Assembly: GCA_011009095.1 (NCBI GenBank)
Contig: VTPC01089963.1
Coordinates: forward strand, 581,565 to 645,564
Source of the DNA: Ignelater luminosus
Taxonomy: Eukaryota > Arthropoda > Insecta > Coleoptera > Elateridae
DNA length: 64,000 nucleotides
Direction: 5' to 3'
Below, piece by piece: positions 34,130-43,330 of this stretch (its first letter is position 1; the number at the start of each line of letters is the position of its first letter). Under the pieces are notes generated by a model, which made no database searches, was not told the origin of the DNA, and saw only the letters and a list, made by a program, of their open reading frames with translations. The position numbers were made by a program, and so were the translations under genes.

Positions 34130-34585
34130 TATGCAAATATAACAAAATCCGCTTATTTAATACTGTAACAAACGCAACTGCACTTTTATAGCATAAAAAT
34201 TACTTTGACTACGAAGGAAACACTCGCGAGTCAAGTCAAGACACTTCTCGAAACAAGTCGAACTTGAGGGAATTTTCAGGTTGAAACCTAACAAATTCGA
34301 AGTCGCTGGTAACGTGTTGCATGCAAATCAAAACTTTTTGTATGTATTACACCTAAATAGAACAAAAAGTAAATATTTTTTTATGTTCAGTTCAGGAGAC
34401 GAAATTAAATATCACCATAAAACTGACCATTTTCCAAAACCTTGAAAATCGGTAGAACCCTAAAGATGTAGTTTTATTTTATTTTTAAAATTATTTTGAT
34501 AATCTACGATAAATGACGCAAATTTCAAGAGGTCTTGTGTTAAGGAAATCCAAAAAAAATTTTTTCAGGACACACTAATATACAA

Positions 34586-35655
34586 TGCAATATTTTTGGG
34601 TAAGATCAAGAGCTTATACGTCCGGCTTACATACTGTCTTGGTTACAGTTAAATATAAAACAGATAAGGCAGGAAGACTAGCTTAGTTAGTAATGTGGTG
34701 ATCTTCCAAGCTGTAACTATGACTAGGAAATGAATCGTGAATCTAAAATAGAAGACAGCGTTTGACCAATATTATGATGAGAGCACAGGGTTGCCTCGTA
34801 CGTCGCCAGCTGATAATTTGACATCAGGTTGAATACTTACCGATGCGTGTTGCCAGTCGATAAATAAAATTAAGAGACACGAATGCTGTAATCACAGAAT
34901 AATTTATTTATGTGATATCCAAATATCAATTCGTAGCCATCTTAAGTCATGACGTACTATAATCCAACAACAGCACTCTGTTATTATTAACTGCTTTAAG
35001 GATCATGATGATGTTTAGGAGTTCCCTCTATTTCGTGGTGCGAAGAAAGTCCTCGCCCTCACTGGCGGCTTGTGGTGAATGCCGGTACTGAAACCCGAGA
35101 CAGCGGATGCCCTGAAACCTTCAGTTCAGGGTCAGCAATGGTTGTAATATTCACGTATGGGTAGTCGTTGTGGAGGCAGGGCGTCATGTCCAGGATTCTC
35201 GCGTGGAGAAGTGTATCGGTGGCAAAGTATTACTTGTTAGGGTCATCTAGACAGCGTTTCTTAGTCTACCACATTAATTTAATAAAAACAATATGGTATC
35301 GGACGTCTGGAAAATTAAAAACTCAGGTTAGACAGGACATTCTGAGAAGTGGGCAGCTTATGGAGTCAGAGATTCCTAAACTCCAGTGTGAGGTTCTTCT
35401 GAACAAAGTGGTGATGAGCAGCGATCTGAGGTGAGGCGCAAACCAATATCCTCACCCGTCCACGCAACGCATGGCATTGGTTGCATATATAAGGCAGATC
35501 GACAACGACAAAACAAATGATCTTGCTGAGGAAGCGGGAAGTATCTTACAGAAGAGCAAGAAAGACGACAGTAAGGTAGTATCCATACTAAGATTTTGTT
35601 TACAAGAATTTCCGTTTTAGTTTTATATTTAAAACTGTATTTAAATAAATTCAGT
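34586..35655. other. unassigned DNA with a TATA-like site
   Basis: Composition is mixed and GC rises after 35030. TATATAAG at 35486-35493, followed about 30 bp on by a purine-rich stretch, could be the promoter of an LTR or other element, but no matching LTR pair or tRNA primer site was identified. Frames here lack motifs. Confidence 0.3.
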
Positions 35656-35659
35656 ATGC

Positions 35660-36745
35660 ATTTTGCTAACACCATGGTACCAGGTTCGATTTCGATGTTG
35701 TTGGCTTCAAAAAATTAATGCGTTTACTTAGCGGTACGTGTGCTGGAACTTCTGTTATTTCCACACTTATAAAACGTTTGAGTTCCGCGTAGTGTCCGTT
35801 CGGTGCAGACGTTGGCAGTGGTTCCTCCCCCTCTTTACCCAGTGCATATGCATTGGCCCGTGTCAGGCGCATCCGGCAATCCCCGGGCGGTGCGTCCTGT
35901 TTGCAGCTGCTACTGGCAACCTTTGTTATGGGGGTCGAAAGCTCAGTAGTGGCACCGGCCTTCCAACCGGGAAATCCTGCGTATCGTGGGTCGGCGCAGG
36001 CCTCCAGAGCCGGTGTCTCTTTCCACCCGCGTACGTCGTTGTCTAGGGGGAGAGGCGCGACTATTGGTCGTTTGCTATGCCAAATGCCGGACAACGCCAA
36101 GTAATCGCGAGTTAAGTTCACCTTCAGCTATGGACGTTCTTCACTTTTACATCCGCTACCTCCACCAGAATCGACATCGCCCGCGACAGCCAATGGATAT
36201 TTAACCATATCCATTGCCCCTGTCGCGGCGCCCAGCATGGCTTTCAACTAATAAACCACGCGGCAAGACACCAGCTCGGCAGAAGATGGGCACTTTACCA
36301 ACACCACAGTTATGTGCACTAGGATCGCTGTACACCACCATGGGCCAATCCAACAAGACAAAAACTGCCAGATAACATCTACCGATGCGTCACCAAACCG
36401 TCGCAACCTCCCTCAGCTACCGACGCCCTTAGAAACCACCAGAAAACTCTTCAAAACGAAAAGTTGATCAAGCCCCGTGCATCAGGGACCGCCCACCACC
36501 AACAGCACTTCAGGTACTAACTTCAATTGCCGCCGCGCAAATTAGGACATCAGACAGGTGAATCCAGACGCCGCCGGCTCAACATTTATGCTGACAACGG
36601 CCCACCTCGCGCTGCTACAACCAGGATCCACAACTCCAACGACCGGTCAAGTGCCAATGAACGCCAACATTGCACGTATCCTGCCTCGCAACAAATGAAC
36701 ACCATCCAGCAGGCTGAAGAAGCTACAGAAAGTAGCTTATAATGG
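35660..36745. other. GC-rich retroelement-like fragment
   Basis: CpG- and GC-rich compared with the rest of the window. Both strands are open over 35666-36121, a sign of base composition rather than of two genes. The stretch includes GCTATGCCAAATGCCGGACA (36074-36093), related to the AAATGCCGG block of the LINE-tail motif. 36130-36745 is open in pieces with T/P/Q-rich content (e.g. 36527-36742). I take it as a 5' or ORF1 part of the LINE class whose 3' end lies at 37041-37510. No catalytic motif is visible. Confidence 0.35.
36178..36230. repeat. 23-bp-arm hairpin
   Basis: The left arm (36178-36200, ending CAATGGATAT) pairs with the right arm (36207-36230, starting ATATCCATTG) across a TTAACC loop. 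Pairing extends outwards through CGCGACAG/CTGTCGCG, with one or two bulges. Confidence 0.75.
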
Positions 36746-37040
36746 GGAAACGGGAAAATAATCTTGATATCATCATCATAAAATGTTTGCCCGTTCACTC
36801 ATTGATTATCGTCACCCATGTTTCTGCGCCCTCAAACCATCTTAAATGAAGCGTCTTCGTCAGCGAGAGAGGCGGATCTGTCGAGGGATGCTCGAGCTCC
36901 AGGACCGATAAGTTCATCGAGCCATAGATCACAATCACCTCCGCCGGGTACCACTAACCAATAAAATTAGCACAAAAATAAGTTTTTGTTTGGCGCTCCC
37001 TTTGCTTTCTGTTGTAGGACTAACAGAGGAACCGACCTGT

Positions 37041-37510
37041 TCTCACTTAGGTTTTATCGTGGTTTTCTTTGGCGGTGAAGACAAATGCCGAAACAGTATC
37101 ATTCATTAAACATGTACTTCACGCATCATAACTGAACTACACAACATTACACAACGACTTCCTACGGAATCCACCAACCCCGTTCTCAGAGGAGCTGCTT
37201 ACGAGTGTTTCGTTCTTCTTTTCCAACGCAATCATAATCGCACGCCGTCTCTCGTTAGGTGCCCTTTGGTGAGCATTAGTACAGACGTTTTGGATTCTGC
37301 ACGGTCTCGCGCACCGGCGGCCTCACCTACGTCGCCACTCTCGACATCAACATCCGCCCTCGAGGATTGGCGTGGGTGTCTGCTCGATACCTGTTATCGT
37401 ATCTCTCCATCCGGCCTCCAGCACTTCATCAACTACTCTACCCCATCTGGCTAAAGAGAAGTTTAATCTTTTAAATAGCCGGCCGTCTTCGGCAGCATTA
37501 TAACGTTAAA
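37041..37510 (+). repeat. retroelement 3'-end fragment (motif copy 3)
   Basis: TCTCACTTAGGTTTTATCGT, GGTTTTC and GACAAATGCCGAAACAG lie at 37041-37097. The end part, AAAGAGAAG...TTAAATAGC-CGGC (37450-37490), corresponds to 16194-16235. The distance between the blocks (about 400 bp) is similar in both copies. The 62-codon frame at 37266 is not convincing. Confidence 0.55.
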
Positions 37511-37864
37511 CAACAACGATCGTTGTGCCGCAGAGGAGAACACCATCATCAACTTTGAAAACAAACGTTTTTTATCATTATTGTCTAGGCCATTACTTTT
37601 TGTTTCTTTCTTCCTTTTTACTACCTACATTTCCAAATTACCATTTCGCGAATTGAACTGCAGCACTCTCCTTGGCGCTGGCTGAATGTCCTTCGATTAA
37701 CCAGGGCAATACTACGGCCTCGGCAGCAATACACCACCATCAGCTGTCGGGATTGTGTAACTGTTCGCTTCGTGCTTGCCATCTTGCAAACCAACATTTC
37801 AACACTAAGTCATTCCTGCAGTTTCATGCGCTTACAATTATGTTACTCCTCCACTAATAATTAC

Positions 37865-38395
37865 GAGTTGCGGGCATCTCCCGGCGGATTTCTTCCGGCT
37901 GTCTTTCCCCGGCATAGACTTTTCCCGGCACGGATATTTCCCGGCGTACACGTAAAAATTGGGGTTTCAACTATGCTTAGTTCACAATATCATGTAGTAA
38001 CATAAAATTGAACTGGTTATAACCTCTAACCTAACCTCTCACCTAACCCGTCACCTAACCTCTAACCTAGCTTCTCACCTAACCACTAACCTAACCTCTA
38101 ACCAAACTTTTCACCTAACCTCTAACCTACCCTATAGCCTAACCTATAACCTAACTTTTAACCTAACCTCTAACCTAACCTTTAACCGAACATCTAACAA
38201 GCTCTCTCGCTGATGACTGGTTATAACCAGCGCAATATCATATTACTACATGATATTGTGGACTAAGCATAGTCGAAACTCCAATTCTATGTGTATGCCG
38301 GGAAATATCCGTACCGGGAGAAATCCACGCCGGGAGATATACTTCCCGGGAGAGATTCATGTCGGGAGAAATCCGCCAGGAGCTGCCCGGTTCCC
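37865..38395. mobile_element. foldback-type element with minisatellite loop
   Basis: A left arm (37865 to about 38023) and a right arm (about 38217-38395) are inverted copies of each other. The outer ends read GCGGGCATCTCCCGGCGGAT (left) and, complemented, CCGGGCAGCTCCTGGCGGAT (right). The inner ends read CTATGCTTAGTTCACAATAT and CTATGCTTAGTCCACAATAT, then ATGTAGTAA, then TGGTTATAACC. Each outer arm is made of short direct repeats around TTTCCCGGC. The loop is a 12-bp minisatellite. Direct 9-bp copies of AATAATTAC lie at 37856-37864 and 38396-38404. Long arms of short repeats and a 9-bp target duplication are typical of foldback elements, which are related to Mutator-like transposons. Confidence 0.8.
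38024..38198 (+). repeat. 12-bp minisatellite CTCTAACCTAAC, 14 units
   Basis: Fourteen consecutive 12-bp units in perfect register (38024-38191) plus a partial unit. The TAACCTAAC half is nearly constant and the CTCT half is variable. The reverse complement resembles GGTTAG/TTAGG-type insect telomere repeats, but the period is 12, not 5 or 6. It forms the loop of the foldback element. Confidence 0.9.
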
Positions 38396-38689
38396 AATAA
38401 TTACCAAACAAGGCTGAAGAGGAGAACTGCTGCTTAATATTCTGCCGCCTTTGGAAGCGTTGTTGTTTTGTTTGAAGGCTTGCACTCGTTTTAATTTATT
38501 TATTCAAAAGCAAAAGAATTCTCGTTGGAATTTCTTTTTGTTTTCGTTTTCTTTTAGGATTTTTTTCTATTTGTTTGTTTATTTTGTTGGTTTCTTCCTT
38601 TTGTTGATTTTTGTTTTATTGGATTTCTTTGTTATTTATTGCAGATGTAAGAAATGAAACAGAGTTGAAAAAGAGAGACAATTCAGATA

Positions 38690-38965
38690 AATCTTCCTTG
38701 AGGTATTGGAGATCTGGCTACTGGCTGAGTCAATTCGCTGAACTAATTCAGTGAACGAGAGTCACTGACATCGCTGGCTGAGAATGGTTGATGGAGTTGA
38801 CTGGACTTTACTGAGTGGTGGTTGCTGAATGAGCTAACATATGCTGCTGAGTGAACGAGTTAATTGAACTGACTAGCTGGAAGTTCTGACTGATTCTGGC
38901 CGTCAGCTGTTGGGTCTGGCTTGGAATATTGACTGGCTCAATGAACTAACTGAACTCACTGAATT
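38690..38965 (+). repeat. cryptic CTGA-rich simple repeat
   Basis: CTGA, CTGAGT and GAACTGACT motifs recur every few bases (GGCTACTGGCTGAGTCAATT, ACTGACATCGCTGGCTGAG and AACTAACTGAACTCACTGAA are examples). This fits a degenerated 4-bp repeat. No open frame of note. Confidence 0.55.
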
Positions 38966-39144
38966 CTCATTCTAGTAATCTACTTAAACTATATTTCAGA
39001 GTTTATACGGAAAAATCTTAATTATTAATAGACTTTTTATGTGAGTGGCCCGGTGGAGTTTCACTAATTCTTCTTTCTAGCGAGTTTGGGAAACGCAATA
39101 AAGATAAACTTATCAGTCAAAGACTTGTACAAACAGAAAATTAG

Positions 39145-39217
39145 ATTCTGCATGAGGATCGAACCCACATCATGGATACTTCGGATCAATTCTCTACCAA
39201 TCGTAGAGATAGAAGTT
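39145..39217 (-). other. tRNA-like relic (possible SINE head)
   Basis: The minus strand shows a good D-arm, CTCT-ACGATTGGT-AGAG (39208-39192), and a T-arm/B box GGTTCGATCC (39165-39156). Between them a weaker anticodon-like arm has the loop CCGAAGT. The acceptor stem does not pair, so it is not a functional tRNA gene. Such A- and B-box pairs head tRNA-derived SINEs; no tail or second copy was identified. Confidence 0.45.
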
Positions 39218-39229
39218 GCTACAGTTCTG

Positions 39230-41961
39230 CTTTAAAGTTCTTCCTTCCTAAACGAATAACTCGTTCGAACCAGTAATTATTGTTTCTCCCGTTCCTTTGT
39301 TGCGGATTTAGTTCTGAACGTTCTTAAAATCTGAGCGCGTAATAAAATAAATCTTATTCCTGAACGACACGCTTCGGCGTTTAAAGATTTAGTTGTCAGT
39401 TCAAATACGATGGTTTCTAATTTTGCATGATACTTTTCAAGGGACCTGTCAAATGGCAAATATCGGATTTTAAGCTGTCGATTACATCCATCAATATCAA
39501 CCTGCCGCTGTTACCAAACTTAAAATGCGAAGAATTTCAATCTGTTACAATACATTGAATATAAATAGAAAATATTATTCTCGGGAAGTGCTCGAATTTT
39601 ACTTTAAATTCTTCACTATACAAACGTTTGGTATTTTAGACTTTCAACATTAATCGTATTTCTGTTGTTAATAAAAATCATGCAAATAAATCATGTGTAA
39701 GGTATGTTTGGTGCGGAAGTTAGCATTCCTCGGGAACAATAGGTCGCAATCTAATCAGTCTAAATTGAAATTAGCGTATCCTCCAACCTGTCCCAAAATA
39801 TAGCAGCTACTAATTGTAACCAACTGAAAAGAGATTACATTACGATAGAATGGTAATCAACGCTATAAACCTTTTAATAATAGTTATTTCAACCACAACT
39901 GCAATAAAAGATAAAAGTTTACTTATTACTTTGCGTTGGGTAATCCAAAGTTACTATTCGTAAAAACATTGATTAATCTAACGATAAGGAGATAATTTCA
40001 ACTAACACGTGCATTAAGCTAAATTTGAAAATGCCAGAGCAGGATTTTATTGTACTCAATTTTTCAAGGCTTGAAATGTACATCTACATATGATGTTTGG
40101 CCTTTTTCCTTTTCTAATAACTCGCTTATTGATATTGTAAATACAGAATTTTTTATTTTTACTTGATTTATTATAAAAACCAACTAAAAGAACTCTCAGG
40201 TGTTTACATAATCATCACCGACAAAAATAAACAAGATCAAAAGTCAGATTTAAATATCCAAAATATAAAATTATAACCGGATTTTCAGAGAATTCCGATT
40301 TTTTATTCACCCAATTTCAAAGAGAGAGAGACCATAATTGAAATCCAATAGACAGTTTTTTTGGAAAACTTATTATTTTATTATCATTTGTTTGGGGAAA
40401 ATACGTAAAACCCTGAAAGTTTTCTGTTAAATATTTTAAGCTTATTACGTAATCATTACAAACATAATTTGAATATCAAGCAAATGTAAACAACGCAGAA
40501 CCTTTAGTAGTTAATTTTATTATTTACGTTGTTTATGATGATAATAATAATAATAATAGTTAAAACACGTTTCAACTTCACCTACATTTTGCTAACTGCA
40601 ATATAATAAAGTAAGTTAATACACGGTAATAACACAGAACAGAATTTCTCCGACCTTAGAATCTCATTATACAAGGAATGAAGTGTTACACATAGAGTAG
40701 TATATTACAATTCGTAAATACACATTCGTTATATGCATTGTTTGCTAGGTCGGACGAAGGTGGTGGGTATTGTTCGCAATTTTTACTGCAATCTCTGAGA
40801 AAATTGCAGTAAAAGTGAATGCTGCTGCCTCTTACGTTTCTATACTATAGTATACAAAAGGAGCAGAAATAAAAGTGTCTTGACACTAATCTTCACTTGT
40901 ACGTTAAAAGCAATCGAAGAAAGTAGTAGCAGCTCGAGGAAAAAGAAACGTTTAATCATCTTCTTTGTTACTTTCCATCTTTTTTATTATTGAATGAATT
41001 AAACTTGTAGATTCATTCATAATTATGATAAATCTTAAGTTTTTTCCTTCTGGTAATTCTTTCTGAAAGTTATTATGGAAGTAGGAAATGATGGATAACG
41101 ATGTCCATTTTTAACCTCGATATTATGAGTGTCATGTTTAAAGGTAGGTAAACAATTTATTATTAGATTCATAAGAACTCTTTTATATAGTATTTTAATC
41201 AAACTTGACATAGTCACTCTCTTTTCCTCCTTCATATTGCCAATTTGACTTTTACTCAAAAAAAATTAGTGAACTAAAATAAATTTGATTCGTAATACTG
41301 CAAAACTAAATTAAACCGCTTTGAATAACAATAATTTTTTTTGAATCGTTATTAAATATACAAGGGAATTGTGCAAAATGTGGATACATTTTAATTTGAC
41401 AATCAACATCGTTTAAATCAATAGACATCTTTATGGAAAAATCGAGCAAGTTTTGAGAAAAATCAAAATTGTAGTTAAAGGTCTGTTAACGACTTCTTCA
41501 TGAGATAGAGAGGACAGAAACTATCTTAATGATTTCCGCAATCTCCAGAAATGCCAGTTTTCGAGAGACTCAGAGCTCAAAAAATATTTCCCAGATAGAA
41601 AAGGAAAAAGATAGCAATGATCTCTGAGGATAGCAAGGAAAATTGATTGTGAAAACTTAGGGAGATTAAATATATTAATAAAAGAAGATTTATGGGAAAA
41701 TTGTACGGTAGTGCAAATGAAATTTACTCTTTTAGTGCAAATAAAATACCTCGAGATTATTGAGGCTGTAAGCCAAAGGGGCAAACGGTGGCAACAGGGT
41801 GAGTTCAGGATTAAGAAGAGATTCCCCTCCCTCGATTTCTAATTTAGCAAACTCACATGATTTTCTATTCTTATCCTTTTCTATATTCCGTCAACTATTA
41901 GGGAGGGGGGTTGTCTAATAAGGGCACTTTTCTTTGTTTTGCCGTGTACACCTAGTGATGG

Positions 41962-41993
<32 letters not shown>

Positions 41994-42480
41994 TAAATAA
42001 ATGCATCCTCTTCTCTAGGATCTTTTTGAATATTAGTTTGTCCGTGTTGCTGTCGGCTATCACAGCGAAAATCTCACCTTGCGCATTCTAAACTTTATGA
42101 TTTTTTTGGATTTTGACGTTTCGATGCCAACTTTTTGTTGAGTTTTCTAGAAATGTTCACAGCATTCTTCTTGTTTCTTTTTGTTGATGATTCTGTCATG
42201 GTGCTAACTTATAAGTAAGTTTGCTATATTCCCCATAATGATCGAAATACTACTTTGAATAACCAAAAACCGTTCTACGACGTTTTTGTGCGATCTGCCT
42301 GATTTTCGTAACATCGACGATAGGATTACTAATTCTCAAGACTGTTCACCGTTTTACTTTCAAATGATTCTAAGGTAACCGGAGACTGAAAATAAGAAAA
42401 GCACAAATGATTATTATTATTTAACGGAAAGGTACTTTTTCAAGTTTTCAAGCCCGCGTTTTTCACTTTTTCTTACTTTT
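39230..42480. other. AT-rich DNA, no gene recognised
   Basis: Low-complexity AT-rich sequence with small simple repeats: an ATA/ATAATA run at 40539-40558 and a (TA)14 microsatellite at 41962-41989. Short frames (41521-41784 and others) have no motif. Confidence 0.45.
41962..41989. repeat. (TA)n microsatellite
   Basis: Fourteen TA dinucleotides without interruption. Confidence 0.95.
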
Positions 42481-42499
42481 CGGGTCTACATCCGGTCAA

Positions 42500-43330
42500 T
42501 CGGGCTGTTCGAGCCTCTTTGGCTGTTTGGTCTAGTGAGGCCTGTCGAGCTGTTGGAGCCTGTTGGACCTCTCGGCGTTGTTGGCTCTTTTAGACTTATT
42601 GGCCCTTGGGGCTTCTCGGGTTTGTCGAACCGTTTGGACCTCTTTTTGGGCATGGCGGACTGTTCGAACTTTTTAGGCTTGTTGAACCTTTGGACTTCTC
42701 GGCCCTTCGGACTTCCCGGGTCTGTCGGACCTCTCGGGCCTGCCGGCTTTTTGGATATCTCAGCTCCTAGGGCTTCTCTGTCGAGCCGCTAGAGCCGTTT
42801 GGTTTAGTCGGGCCTGTCGAGCTGTTGGAGCCTGTTGGACCTTTTGGCGTTGTTGGCCTTTTTAGACTTATCGGCCTTTCGGGCTTCTCGAGTCTGTCGG
42901 ACTGTTTGGACCTCTCGGGCCTGTTGGACTATTCGGAATTCTTAGGCCTGTCGGACCGTTTGAACGTCTCGACCCTATCGGGCTTTCCGGGTCTGTCGGG
43001 CCTTTGAACTTCTCGGCCCTTTGGGCTTTCCGGGCCTGTCGGCCTTTTGGACTTTTCAGCTCCTCGGACTTCTCTGTCGGGGCTGTAGAGCCGTTTGGTC
43101 TAATCGAACTGTTGGAACCTATCGAACTTCTCGGCTTTTTGGGTTTCTCGGATCTGTCTAACCGTTTGGGCCTGTCGAACCGTTCGGACTTCTTGGGCCT
43201 GTCGGACCATTCGGCCCTCTCAGGCCATACCTTTTGAACTTCTCGGTCCTTCGGGCTTCTCGAGCCTGTCGGGCCTCTCGCACCGTTTGACCCTCTTGGG
43301 TTCTTCGAGCCTGTCGGACCGATCAAGAAG
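42500..43330. repeat. higher-order repeat of ~9-bp units (collagen-like when translated)
   Basis: GC-rich block with a 9-bp pulse (GGGCCTGTC, GGACCTCTC, GGGCTTCTC and the like). A longer period is visible: GGCTGTTTGGTCTAG (42521), GCCGTTTGGTTTAG (42794) and GCCGTTTGGTCTAAT (43092) mark three units of about 272 and 298 bp, and GGCCTGTCGAGCTGTTGGAG recurs at 42539 and 42811. Both strands are open for long stretches: the minus frame 42868-43458 gives GPTGLRIPNSPTGPRGPN and DRPKKSERFDRPKRLDRSEK, which look like irregular Gly-X-Y repeats. There is no start, signal peptide or splice evidence, so I treat it as a satellite-like repeat rather than a gene. Confidence 0.7.

Larger units (their letters stand above)
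32276..34577 (-). mobile_element. hAT-superfamily DNA transposon, copy A (internally deleted)
   Basis: 8-bp target duplications ATATACAA lie at 32268-32275 and 34578-34585. On the minus strand the element begins TAGTGTGTCCTG and its far end, read inward, is TAGGCTGTCCC: the TAGNG-type ends and 8-bp duplication typical of hAT. It is homologous over its whole length to copy B at 50069 but about 485 bp shorter; most of that is one 465-bp in-frame deletion. The transposase is broken by a frameshift and stops. The interior has no other gene. Confidence 0.9.

Noticed and set aside
35486-35493. TATATAAG as an LTR promoter
   Set aside because: No second LTR, primer-binding site or target duplication was found around it.
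35666-36121. A 151-codon minus gene
   Set aside because: Both strands are open in CpG-rich DNA, no domain is visible and the stretch shares a motif with retroelement tails.
38024-38198. True telomere or interstitial telomere repeat
   Set aside because: The period is 12 bp with variation, not the 5-bp TTAGG of insects, and the stretch is bounded by foldback arms.
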